Of a DNA stretch of 64,000 nt, positions 26,463 to 35,473 are shown one piece after another. The first letter of the stretch is position 1. Every line of letters starts with the position of its first letter. The position numbers and the translations under genes are program-made. The notes under the pieces are model-generated. The model ran no database searches, had not been told where the DNA came from, and was given only the letters and a program-made list of their open reading frames with translations. Source of the DNA: JANJUO01 sp942492935. GTDB taxonomy: Bacteria; Bacteroidota; Ignavibacteria; Kapaibacteriales; UBA2268. Location: assembly GCA_942492935.1 (NCBI GenBank), contig OW818654.1:4030001-4094000 (forward strand). The letters run 5' to 3'.

Positions 26463-29400
26463 ATGAAATTATATAACAAAATTTCTAATACTCGGCTAAA
26501 ATTTAGTCGAATAAGCATTCAAATTGTGATGCTTGCATTTTTTATGTTGCTTTTCTTTTCAAATTCAGAAGCAAAACCACTAATCAGTATTACTATTCAT
26601 ATAGATTTGGGGGTAAGAGATTCTTCAGGCATTTGTCAATATCAAAATAAATTGAGATTGTGTAATATATGGATTGACGTGAGTTGGTTGAGAACTTTAC
26701 GTGCAGATGCAACTTACGATGGAGAAAACATTACTTTAAATTTTCTTGATGAATTACCTGTAAAAGATGAAGCATTTGAAATTGCAGATGATTTTGAATT
26801 ATCATCTGATGTGAACGCCGCATTTAATTCAAATAAACCAATAATTCTTCAAAAAGGAAATTACCCTGTAAGATACGAAGGAACTCCTTATGGTTCGGTT
26901 ACAATACCTGTTGGTGTTGCATCACTGAATTCTGCAATAAATTGTGGCTTAATTCAAGATGGACATTTTGAAAATGTTACAGTTTCGGGTTCAAATATTA
27001 CCAATACTTCCACTCCGTGGAAGCCAGGTGTTAATACTCCACAATGGGGCTCAACTAACGACTGCGATGGCAGAGGTGGATATGCTCAGTTTTGGGGTAA
27101 TCAGGTAGTTGGCGAATCAATTATCCAAACTTTGGGTTTTGGCGGTATTATGAAAGGACAGAGATATAATTTGAGTTTCTGTGCTAAGTTAATGGCAACA
27201 CAAAATTCACTTAATCCAAATCATGTTAGAATTCGTGTAATTGCTTATAATGGCACTGCTCCAAACAGAGCCACTTTACCAACAGCCAATGCTACTTTGA
27301 TTTACGAAACACCAACTATTACTTCAACAACATGGCAAACCTTCAACTCATGTAGTTGGATTGCAGATAAAAATTATACCAATATCGAAGTATTACCCGT
27401 TAATAATAGTACTTTAAATGATGGTAATTTTGTTTCTTGGGGGCATGTTGATAATATGCAGCTTTGCCAAGTTGACCCATGCGAAGGATTGAATTTGAAA
27501 ATTTATCCTGACCAAACTATTCAAGGGAAATGTTGTTTTAAAGTTGATTTGAATCTACAATCTTGTTTTACAAATCTCAAAGGAGTTCGTATCAAAACTC
27601 CTGCTGGAGTTACAATTGCATCTGCTTCGGCTCCTACTTCTTGGACTCAATCAGGTTTAACTGCAAACACTGTAGTTTGGAATAAACCTTTAAATGCTTT
27701 TGGAACATATTCAGGTGGAACTTTATGCTTAAATGCACCAAATACCAGTCCATTTTTTGTTATGATTGAATGGGTTGACAATAATGATAGCGTTTTCTGT
27801 AGAACTGAACGCAAACTTCAATGCCCACCTCCTTGTTTAGAAATAGAAAGTTTGAAATCAATAACATGTATCGGCTATGACCAAAATGGGTATCCACAAT
27901 ATAATTTCTGCTTGAATCTTGTGAATAACAGCACTCCTCAAACAATTTCATTGATTTCTCCAAGCGGTACATTTTCACCATCAAGCTACTTGTTGGGAAG
28001 TGGTGCATCCACAATTTGTGGAGTTTTCACAGCAAATTCAATAACCCCTCCTGCAAGTATAAATATTACTTCGGGTACTGCTGACGGTACATGTCTTGAT
28101 TCTGTTGCAGTTAAAATTCCAAATGACTGCCCTCCAAAAGAATGTATGAAAATTGAAGAAACAAGATTGGAATGTCTTGCAACTAATCAACAAGGTGGTT
28201 CAACATATCAATTCTCTTACGTAATAACTAATCTATCAGGCGTATTGCCAAATACTGTTACAGTAAGTAGCAATGGTGGTCCAGAATTTATTATACCTAA
28301 TGTTCCATTGAATACACCTACCAACTTGAGTGGCGTTATACAATATGCAACACCTATAAATGGATTGATTTGTCTTACATTTACAATCAGAAATGCAAAT
28401 GGTGCTATTATTTGCTCTGAAAGAGTTTGTATTCAAGCTCCAGTTTGTCAGGATTGTTGCACTGGATTCGATAAAGGTGTAAAAATTAATTCTGTTACTC
28501 GAACTGGAATTAATTCTAATGGCGATAATATTTCAATGAATATTACTTTTGCACCTAATCGTCCAATTAAGACAATGAGTGCGACAATTGTAAGTGCTTC
28601 AAGAAGAAAAGTAGCACCAGTAATCGGCGCATGGGAAAGAATTTATGGAGATATTGGCGGCGCTTCTGCAATTCCAATGCCTACTGGTCCGGGTTTACGT
28701 TATTATGGTGGAATTGCTCCTTCTACAAGTTTCGCAGTTCCTACATTAAAAACTCGTGAAGTAGAATGGGGAACAAATTATGCAGGTACAACTGGTTCAT
28801 TCAATACAACAATCGGATTATTATTCCCTGCACCTTTAACTGGCTCTTGGACTAATCCAACTACTGATGAATTGGATTACTATTTAAGAATTTCAATGAC
28901 TGATGTAAAATGTATAACTTGTGATACATTGATACACATTACTCTAAAGCGTAAATCATCACCTTGGATAGCTGTAGATGCAGCTTCAGGAAATGTTATT
29001 AAACGTAAAATTGATGGCAAAAAGTATGAAGAAATTCAAAGTTCATTACTTGAAGCAGGTTCAGCAATACAGCTTAAAATGAATTCTAAAGATAAGGGAG
29101 TTTTAACTTTAAAATTACCTGTTGATAAAGATATACCAGCAGAAGAAAAAATTACAATTGTTGGTATTGGATTTATTCCAGAAGAAATAATTGATATTGA
29201 GGACTTCTCACCAATTTCATCTAATTTCAAAAAAGAAGTAAATGATGAGTATTTGTATTGTTCAGGTAAATTAACTGAAGGTGAAAGTGCTTCATTTAAT
29301 GTTGGATTTATCAATCCTCCATTCGATAAATGGAATAATACTGTGGTCATTAAATATATGATTGGAACAGAACAAGAAACGATGACAGATTTTGTAAATG

Positions 29401-30152
29401 TTGTTGCATCTATTCCTGTAGAGCAAGTTGGTGGCGATAAATTTGAAGAATTAGTTGATGCATCACTTCAACCGCGTACTTATTCATTATCATTCATTAA
29501 TTCTAACAAATCAAACAGAGCAATTGCATATATTGAATTAAGATTGCCAAAAAATGTGAAATTACTTGCTTATGGTTCTGGATTATCAGATTCATTATTG
29601 TTAGAAACTCGCTCAGTATTTAATAATGAAGATGTTAAAATAGCATCATATTTAATTCCAGTTGAAAATGGAAATAATCCAAATACTACAATCAAATTCA
29701 AAGAAGTACTTAATCCTGGAGAATCTGTAAAACCAATTTATATTACAGTAATTGGTGGTGATTCTGCAATTGATATTGGATTTACAACAAAAGATGAAGA
29801 TGGAACAGTTTTGAGTGAAGGCGTTGTAAGACCAACAGTTCCTATGTCAATCGATACAGAAGATGAGATTGGTGCAACTTCAGGTGCTACAATGATGCTT
29901 GATGTATATCCAAATCCTGCAAGCAATTCAACAACAATCAATCTTGGACTTCTTAATAGTGAAGTTGTTGGAATAATTGTAACAGATATGCAAGGGAAAG
30001 AAGTTGCAACAGTTTTGAATGAAAGACAATTGAATAATGGTGATAATGTATTTATTTTAAATACAGGATACTTAAATTCAGGAAGCTATACCGTTACAGC
30101 AAAAACAAAAAATGGTAAAATTGTTTCAACAAAATTACAGATAATCAAATAG
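26463..30152 (+). CDS. large T9SS-sorted secreted protein
   Basis: The 1229-aa protein has a signal peptide after a basic N-terminus (cleavage near NSEAKP, residue 38). The middle has several cysteine-bearing beta domains separated by CPPP/CPPK-type linkers. An early module (about 155-340, GLIQDGHFENVTVSGSN ... WGHVDNMQLC) looks like a carbohydrate-binding-type jelly roll. The Cys pairs (CCFKVDLNLQSC, CQDCCTG) may form disulfides. The end is a T9SS sorting domain (MLDVYPNPASNSTTINL ... STKLQIIK). GGAG lies 8-11 bp before the ATG. Its function is unknown beyond being an exported surface or released protein. Confidence 0.8.
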   Translation: MKLYNKISNTRLKFSRISIQIVMLAFFMLLFFSNSEAKPLISITIHIDLGVRDSSGICQYQNKLRLCNIWIDVSWLRTLRADATYDGENITLNFLDELPVKDEAFEIADDFELSSDVNAAFNSNKPIILQKGNYPVRYEGTPYGSVTIPVGVASLNSAINCGLIQDGHFENVTVSGSNITNTSTPWKPGVNTPQWGSTNDCDGRGGYAQFWGNQVVGESIIQTLGFGGIMKGQRYNLSFCAKLMATQNSLNPNHVRIRVIAYNGTAPNRATLPTANATLIYETPTITSTTWQTFNSCSWIADKNYTNIEVLPVNNSTLNDGNFVSWGHVDNMQLCQVDPCEGLNLKIYPDQTIQGKCCFKVDLNLQSCFTNLKGVRIKTPAGVTIASASAPTSWTQSGLTANTVVWNKPLNAFGTYSGGTLCLNAPNTSPFFVMIEWVDNNDSVFCRTERKLQCPPPCLEIESLKSITCIGYDQNGYPQYNFCLNLVNNSTPQTISLISPSGTFSPSSYLLGSGASTICGVFTANSITPPASINITSGTADGTCLDSVAVKIPNDCPPKECMKIEETRLECLATNQQGGSTYQFSYVITNLSGVLPNTVTVSSNGGPEFIIPNVPLNTPTNLSGVIQYATPINGLICLTFTIRNANGAIICSERVCIQAPVCQDCCTGFDKGVKINSVTRTGINSNGDNISMNITFAPNRPIKTMSATIVSASRRKVAPVIGAWERIYGDIGGASAIPMPTGPGLRYYGGIAPSTSFAVPTLKTREVEWGTNYAGTTGSFNTTIGLLFPAPLTGSWTNPTTDELDYYLRISMTDVKCITCDTLIHITLKRKSSPWIAVDAASGNVIKRKIDGKKYEEIQSSLLEAGSAIQLKMNSKDKGVLTLKLPVDKDIPAEEKITIVGIGFIPEEIIDIEDFSPISSNFKKEVNDEYLYCSGKLTEGESASFNVGFINPPFDKWNNTVVIKYMIGTEQETMTDFVNVVASIPVEQVGGDKFEELVDASLQPRTYSLSFINSNKSNRAIAYIELRLPKNVKLLAYGSGLSDSLLLETRSVFNNEDVKIASYLIPVENGNNPNTTIKFKEVLNPGESVKPIYITVIGGDSAIDIGFTTKDEDGTVLSEGVVRPTVPMSIDTEDEIGATSGATMMLDVYPNPASNSTTINLGLLNSEVVGIIVTDMQGKEVATVLNERQLNNGDNVFILNTGYLNSGSYTVTAKTKNGKIVSTKLQIIK

Positions 30153-30176
30153 TATTATTTTTTGAATGATTATTCA

Positions 30177-30212
30177 AAAGGTGGTTATATTTTATATATC
30201 CACCTTTTTTTA
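30177..30212 (+). terminator. rho-independent terminator
   Basis: Stem AAAGGTGG / CCACCTTT, AT-rich loop and a T-run, 25 bp after the stop of the 1229-aa protein gene. Confidence 0.88.
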
Positions 30213-30525
30213 TATAATTCAATGTAACTACTCAACCATACTAATATATTTATGTTACAGGGATTACTAATAGAAACGATTTATTTTATCATCAATTAGA
30301 TATTGCTTTTTGGCTAAAGCATAAGACCAACACTATTCTTGAACCACTGCCATAAATGGCGGTGCTATTGAACAGAAAATAATAATTGCCCCGCCATTTA
30401 TGGCGGGGGATTCAAGAAAAATAGTGGAAATTGGCTTTAGCAAAAAACATTGAAAATACAAAGAATGATTTCTATTTTATTCTTATAGAATCAATAATTT
30501 ATTACTACTGAATAATTAGAAAAAA
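30213..30525. other. intergenic region with MITE-end fragment and GC-rich palindromes
   Basis: GTAACTACTCAACC at 30224 matches a MITE left end, but no right end is found. At about 30350-30412 there are CCATAAATGG and CCGCCATTTATGGCGG palindromes. No gene is seen. Confidence 0.5.
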
Positions 30526-30909
30526 TTACTTGATTTTTTCAATACCTAATTTTTCAAAGTATAAATATATATCTTCCCCCTCAGGATTAGGTGCATTTGG
30601 ATTCAAAATTGTACCATCTTTATTTAATAGCATAAATCTTGGTATTCCGTCAATATTCAAATCCTTGCAGATTTTGCTACTAAAATCACCTTTGTATAAC
30701 AATTGAGTTCCTGTTAATCCCTTTTTGCCAGAATATTCTTTCCATTGATTAAAGTTCATTCTACTTTCTAAAGCGATATCAAGAAAAATAATATCTTTAG
30801 GTGAATATGATTTATACAATATTTTTTCTGCATCAAAATACAAATGACAAGCACCACACCATGATGCCCACAAATTAATATAAATATATTTACCAAAATA
30901 ATCCGACAA
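30526..30909 (-). CDS. TlpA-type thioredoxin domain, 3' fragment of a frameshifted gene
   Basis: The 127-codon piece has YINLWASWCGACH (CxxC active site CGAC), then FLDIALES and the cis-proline DGIPRFMLLNKDG. It lacks its own good start; TTG at 30909 is the only one near. In this frame the upstream codons read KPVKLSDYFGK, the normal lead-in to a TlpA domain. A missing A in GGAAACC (about 30921-30927) separates it from the upstream frame, which ends NIDGNQ-stop. Restoring it gives NIDGKPVKLSDYFGK. It should be part of one exported thiol-disulfide protein of about 483 aa. Confidence 0.85.
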   Translation of the reverse strand: MSDYFGKYIYINLWASWCGACHLYFDAEKILYKSYSPKDIIFLDIALESRMNFNQWKEYSGKKGLTGTQLLYKGDFSSKICKDLNIDGIPRFMLLNKDGTILNPNAPNPEGEDIYLYFEKLGIEKIK

Positions 30910-30911
30910 TT

Positions 30912-31982
30912 TTACTGGTTTCCATCAATATTTGTAAATTCGTAATCATAAATTGGAGAACCGGGCATGACATTTTTCATCTTATCTATTCGCAAAAACA
31001 ATTCATCTACATAATTTTTCCCAAATCCTTTTGATACTAAATTATTTATCAATTCAATAAAACTATTTATATTATTGTAATTTCTTGCACTTGTAACTGA
31101 AGACTCAATATGGTCATAAATAATTTTGTCCCTAAATTCACCTTTGAAAGAATTGAAATAAAGTTCTGTAAATGCAATATTTAAATCTCTGACATTATCG
31201 ACTTCAAATGAATCAATATATGCTGATTGCATAACCATTCTAAGATTATGAACATAAGATGAAAAACTACTAAAATTTGCGGGATGTGGAATTATATTAA
31301 CCGTATCATTATTGAATAGAACTTTGTTATAATATTCAAGTTCTGGGTCAGCAATTTTATTTAAATATAAACCCATATATAAGAAACGTGCTAAAGAGTT
31401 GTAATAACTATATTTAATCTGTCCAAATAGGGTCTTATAATCAGTATCACTAATATCTACTGTATCCATTAATTTATTTAACTTAGATAAGTTACTTTTA
31501 TAAATATTGTCGGAATATTCAAACAACAGTTTTATATTTTTTTTTGCAAATATTTCATTATATTTGCTGTCTATAAGCCAATTAATTGATTTAAAAAATT
31601 CATTAAAATGATTAATTTTTTGAAAAATTATATTTTCCTTAAAATAACCGGTTGTATCTCTTCTAATTTCCATTGCAATACTATCATTTGAAATACAGAG
31701 AAAAGATGCCATATAATCATTGTTTTCAGTTTTTATAAAATAGTTGTTAAGAGATTCGAAAACCTTTATATTAAATGATTGTACTGATTTTGAAGCATCT
31801 AAATTTATTGAATCAAGATTATGCCTTTTTTTGAGTAGATAATCATAATATTCAACATAAACTTTAGTTGATTGGTTAAAGCAATTATCAACCAAAATTA
31901 GAGTTAATTTAGTTGATTCATTTGAAAGAATATTTTGGTAAGCAATCAAGCCAAAAATCAGAAATGTAAAGTATTTTTTCAT
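30912..31982 (-). CDS. N-terminal part of a TlpA-like exported protein (frameshifted)
   Basis: The 356-aa frame has a signal peptide (MKKYFTFLIFGLIAYQNILS). A mainly helical domain of no recognised family follows, like the N-terminal domains of Bacteroidota TlpA/DUF4369-type thioredoxin proteins. It ends MPGSPIYDYEFTNIDGNQ, the strand that normally leads directly into a thioredoxin fold. The fold continues in another frame at 30909. The single-base loss makes this a truncated protein unless the base is a sequencing error. A terminator and a Cys-rich secreted protein gene lie immediately upstream. Confidence 0.75.
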   Translation of the reverse strand: MKKYFTFLIFGLIAYQNILSNESTKLTLILVDNCFNQSTKVYVEYYDYLLKKRHNLDSINLDASKSVQSFNIKVFESLNNYFIKTENNDYMASFLCISNDSIAMEIRRDTTGYFKENIIFQKINHFNEFFKSINWLIDSKYNEIFAKKNIKLLFEYSDNIYKSNLSKLNKLMDTVDISDTDYKTLFGQIKYSYYNSLARFLYMGLYLNKIADPELEYYNKVLFNNDTVNIIPHPANFSSFSSYVHNLRMVMQSAYIDSFEVDNVRDLNIAFTELYFNSFKGEFRDKIIYDHIESSVTSARNYNNINSFIELINNLVSKGFGKNYVDELFLRIDKMKNVMPGSPIYDYEFTNIDGNQ

Positions 31983-32002
31983 AATTTCCCCTAAAAATAA
32001 TC

Positions 32003-32030
32003 AAAAAAAGGGCTGGAAAACCAGCCCAAG
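32003..32030 (-). terminator. rho-independent terminator after the Cys-rich protein gene
   Basis: Stem GGGCTGG / CCAGCCC, 4-nt loop, and a T7 run on the minus strand. It lies between the Cys-rich gene and the TlpA-like gene and would limit read-through into the latter. Confidence 0.92.
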
Positions 32031-32036
32031 TTTAAA

Positions 32037-32555
32037 TTATTTACCAGATGATAATAATTTATAAAAAGAAGAAAGTTCAAAATCAGCAAAAATACCATCA
32101 AAACCAGTACTCATTGAATGGTCACATCTTGCTCCACTTGAACAACTTGATTGGTTACATTGACAACCAGCCATTTTTTTAGTTGCTGTATCTATAATAA
32201 ATTTACAATCTGAGCAACAAAAACCAGAGCAATAATGAATTACAGCATTGTTTGAACCACCTTTTGCTAAAAACAAGTTTTTCTCTTTAACTATTAGTTC
32301 GATAGCAAAATTTCTTGAACCTTCGGTATTATTTCCATTAATTACAACATAGTTTATTACACCTGATAATAATTCAACAGATTTTGCAATTTGTCCACTT
32401 CTTGCCGCTGCATTATATACATTTTTTAAAGTCGTTTCGTTTATTGTTAAAACTAAATTCCCATTTTGAATTTCACCAATTTTAATTAAGTCATCGGCAA
32501 ATACAAAATTTAATGATACAAATAGAATTACTAAAATTCCAATTCCTTTTTTCAT
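32037..32555 (-). CDS. secreted Cys-rich protein
   Basis: The 172-aa protein has a clear signal peptide (MKKGIGILVILFVSLNFVFA, cleavage near residue 20). A soluble domain of about 85 residues follows. Eight cysteines are packed between residues 109 and 144 (CSGFCCSDC, GCQC, SSC, ARC). The tail is short and Phe-rich. The pattern suggests a disulfide-knotted or metal-binding domain. I recognise no family. A thioredoxin-type oxidoreductase gene follows on the same strand and would be a natural partner for making its disulfides. An AGGAGAAAACC site precedes the ATG. Confidence 0.75.
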   Translation of the reverse strand: MKKGIGILVILFVSLNFVFADDLIKIGEIQNGNLVLTINETTLKNVYNAAARSGQIAKSVELLSGVINYVVINGNNTEGSRNFAIELIVKEKNLFLAKGGSNNAVIHYCSGFCCSDCKFIIDTATKKMAGCQCNQSSCSSGARCDHSMSTGFDGIFADFELSSFYKLLSSGK

Positions 32556-32865
32556 ATAGGTTTTCTCCTAAAAATTTGTTAAAATTTGTTTATAATGTAT
32601 TTTTCCAAATGGCAAAAACAATACCATTTGTAATTTGTAAGTATTGATAAAAAATAAATGCCGTACTTCATCTAAACAATACTTTAAAAAAAAATTTTTA
32701 ATTTTCATTATATTCACGTATGTAAAAATAATATTTTTATTTTTTTCACACAAGAAAAAGTTTGCCACATTTTATTTTTTTTCTCTGTCCCCAAATTAAA
32801 AAAACAAGTGCTAATTACAGCTATTTAGGTAAATTTGCAAGGTATTTGCAATTTTTTAATCAAAG
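32556..32865. other. intergenic, no gene supported
   Basis: AT-rich spacer upstream of the Cys-rich protein gene. A 66-codon minus frame here (Lys/Phe/Asn-rich) has no domain and is not called. Confidence 0.5.
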
Positions 32866-32898
32866 CAAAAAGCCCAAAATTAAGATTTAATATTGGGC
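32866..32898 (-). terminator. rho-independent terminator of the OmpA-family gene
   Basis: Stem GCCCAA / TTGGGC with an AT-rich loop, then TTTTT on the minus strand, 30 bp beyond the OmpA gene stop. Confidence 0.75.
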
Positions 32899-32927
32899 AT
32901 TTTTAAAATTAATTGAGTTTAGAATAT

Positions 32928-34130
32928 TTACAATTTGATGAATTCTACCCTTCTATTAGTAGCTTTATTTTGAGGAGATGTATTTGGTTCAATCGGTTCG
33001 GTCTGACCTTTACCATCAGTTGTTAGTACCGATGCATCAATACCATATACATTGACTAAAGCACTTTTTACAGATTCTGCTCGTTTTTTGGATAAATTCA
33101 TATTGGCATCTGCATTACCATCACTATCTGTATGACCGATTATTTTAACCTTCACGCCTGGATTTTCTTTCAATACTTTGGCAATGTCTGCCAAAGCACC
33201 GTTAGATTCAGGTTTTACAACATCTTTGCCAATATCAAAATAAATTCCATAAGAAATGAGTTTCCCATCTTTTAAAAGCTTGCTTCGTGTGTCGGGTGCA
33301 GCTGTAGTGATTTTTAAATTGGAAAAAAATGGATGTCCTTGCTGACCCCACATCGAAAAGCGAAACCGATTATACTTGGCATTTAACGGTAAAGCTGTTG
33401 GACCATCAATAACTTTTAATCCTTGATGATAAACTCTCAACCTTCTTTTTTGCACCCAAACAATGATATGATTTACCTCGTTTAATTTGATTGGAGCTAA
33501 ATCACTATTCAATGAAACTAAATAATTGCCCTCTTTATAACTATTAGTTGTCCAACTAAAATCATCAGCAGTTATATGAAAACCTTCATCACCGGGTAAA
33601 AGTCCATTTTGCAGAAAATCTTCCTTCGTATTAAAAAATGTCAAATAAAAACTGGAATGGAAATTGTTTTCAGCATCATCAGGAGTGGGAATAACATCAA
33701 ATTCAAATATGAAATTATCAGGTAAATCCAAATCTTTCATCAAACAAAAAACATTATCCTTTGTAGATGCATACAACCATTTTCCTTGAAATTTCTCTAA
33801 TGTTCTAACTTCGCCAGAGCCATCAGTGGTCCATAATGCAGGGAAATCACCAACTTCATCTTGTGAAAAGTCTTCATAAAAAAGTGTTTTATCGCCAGGC
33901 ACAAAATCATATTTTGAATAACTTTTCAAATCAGCTTTCACTGGTTCAGTTTTTTCAAGTTTCTTATCTTGTTCCTTTTCTTCTTCGCTTTTCTCCTTCT
34001 CGCCTTCAAATGCTTCTTCTACTTTTTTTTCAACTTGCTCTTCTGCTTTCTTCTTTAGAAATTCAAATTGAGCAAAAGAATAGTTTGTTACCAAGCAAAA
34101 GCAAATAAAAAATGTAACTATCTTTTTCAT
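32928..34130 (-). CDS. OmpA-family outer-membrane/peptidoglycan-binding protein
   Basis: 400 aa from MKKIVTFFICFCLVTNYSFA at 34130 (AGGAAATTAT precedes it; 13 extra codons to 34169 are unlikely). The signal peptide is followed by a highly charged Lys/Glu helix (about 22-65). A beta-sandwich-like middle contains FNTKEDFLQNGLLPGDEGFHI, similar to Bacteroidota OmpA proteins with a LamG-like region. The C-terminal OmpA domain reads GIYFDIGKDVVKPES, KVKIIGHTDSDGNADANMNLSKKRAESV and NRRVEFIKL. It should tether the outer membrane to peptidoglycan. Confidence 0.9.
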   Translation of the reverse strand: MKKIVTFFICFCLVTNYSFAQFEFLKKKAEEQVEKKVEEAFEGEKEKSEEEKEQDKKLEKTEPVKADLKSYSKYDFVPGDKTLFYEDFSQDEVGDFPALWTTDGSGEVRTLEKFQGKWLYASTKDNVFCLMKDLDLPDNFIFEFDVIPTPDDAENNFHSSFYLTFFNTKEDFLQNGLLPGDEGFHITADDFSWTTNSYKEGNYLVSLNSDLAPIKLNEVNHIIVWVQKRRLRVYHQGLKVIDGPTALPLNAKYNRFRFSMWGQQGHPFFSNLKITTAAPDTRSKLLKDGKLISYGIYFDIGKDVVKPESNGALADIAKVLKENPGVKVKIIGHTDSDGNADANMNLSKKRAESVKSALVNVYGIDASVLTTDGKGQTEPIEPNTSPQNKATNRRVEFIKL

Positions 34131-34228
34131 ATAATTTCCTTTAATTGAAAAATCACAGTAACGAAACAAACATTTATTTTATTGTAGTTAATTTATGTTA
34201 GTTAAATGTGATTTTTATATATACTTCC

Positions 34229-35440
34229 TCACATTAATTTCCCAGCAATATACCCAGTTGTCCATGCTGCTTGCAAATTATATCCACCTGTTATACCGTC
34301 TATATCTAATACTTCACCAGCAAAATATAAGTTTTTACAAACTTTACTTTCCATGGTTTTGGGATTAATACTTTGTAAACTTACCCCGCCACAAGTTACA
34401 AATTCTTCTTTAAATGTGGTTTTACCTTTTACTGAATATTCGTCAAGAGTAAGAATATTCATCAATTTATTCACACCTTTTTTCCCGAGTTCATTCCATT
34501 TCTTTTCCAAAGGAAATTCAATTTTATCTAATAAATAGTGCCAAAGTCTTTCAGGTAGCAAATATGGTCTGTAATTTATGAGATTTTTGTTAGGATTTTC
34601 ACTCACAATTTTGTTCAATTGCTCTCTTACGATATCACAATTTTGCTCATTTACCCAATTTACTTGTATTTTGAAATCATAATTCATATCGCTAAAAATT
34701 CTTGCACCGAATGATGACAATTTCAAAATTGCAGGTCCGCTCATTCCCCAATGGGTTATTAACAAAGGTCCATCTGTTTTTAATTTTGTTCCTTGAATAC
34801 TAACAATAGTATTTTCTACTACAATTCCCATCAGTTGAGTTATAGGATTTTTGGGTATTTTAAATGTGAATAATGATGGTACAGGATTTTCGATTTTGTG
34901 ATTCAATTCTTCGAGCCATTCCAAGCCAGTTCTTTTTGGTGAACCACCAGTTGTAACTATAACTTTATCAAATATTTGTGGTTGATTTACATCATCAAAA
35001 TATAGTTCTAATCGTTCATCTTTAGGATTAATTTTATTCAAACACATACCTAACTTAATGTCAATTTTCAATTTTTGTGTCTCAAATAAAAAGCAATCAA
35101 TGATACTTTGAGAATCTTGTGAAATTGGAAAAACACAATTATCCTCTTGTACGATTAATGGAACTCCTCTTGATTCAAACCATTCAAACGTATCTTTATT
35201 GTTGAAAATATGGAATAGTGGTTTTAAAATTCTACCTCCACGGGGATAAGCCAATGCAAGTTCATCAATTGTTTTACAAGCATTTGTAACATTGCATCTT
35301 CCACCACCAGAAATACGGACTTTTGCTAATAATTTATGTGATTTCTCGAAAATTACTACTTTCGCATTTGGATAATGCTCTTTTACAGATATTGCTGAAA
35401 AAAATCCGGCAGCACCTCCCCCAATTATTGCAATTTTCAT
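34229..35440 (-). CDS. HI0933/BaiN-family FAD-dependent oxidoreductase
   Basis: The 403-aa flavoprotein has the N-terminal dinucleotide fold IAIIGGGAAGFFSAISV and the family signature KVRISGGGRCNVTNAC. It also has VVTTGGSPKRTG and the C-terminal FAD contact NLYFAGEVLDIDGITGGYNLQAAWTTGYIAG. Length and motifs match the YhiN/HI0933 group, whose substrates are mostly unknown. It stands alone between the OmpA gene and the BNR genes. Confidence 0.92.
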   Translation of the reverse strand: MKIAIIGGGAAGFFSAISVKEHYPNAKVVIFEKSHKLLAKVRISGGGRCNVTNACKTIDELALAYPRGGRILKPLFHIFNNKDTFEWFESRGVPLIVQEDNCVFPISQDSQSIIDCFLFETQKLKIDIKLGMCLNKINPKDERLELYFDDVNQPQIFDKVIVTTGGSPKRTGLEWLEELNHKIENPVPSLFTFKIPKNPITQLMGIVVENTIVSIQGTKLKTDGPLLITHWGMSGPAILKLSSFGARIFSDMNYDFKIQVNWVNEQNCDIVREQLNKIVSENPNKNLINYRPYLLPERLWHYLLDKIEFPLEKKWNELGKKGVNKLMNILTLDEYSVKGKTTFKEEFVTCGGVSLQSINPKTMESKVCKNLYFAGEVLDIDGITGGYNLQAAWTTGYIAGKLM

Positions 35441-35473
35441 ATATAGTTTGTCATTATGAATAAAATAAAATCA

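Noticed and set aside
32568..32768. 66-codon minus-strand ORF
   Set aside because: AT-rich random-like protein with no signal or domain and no good start.
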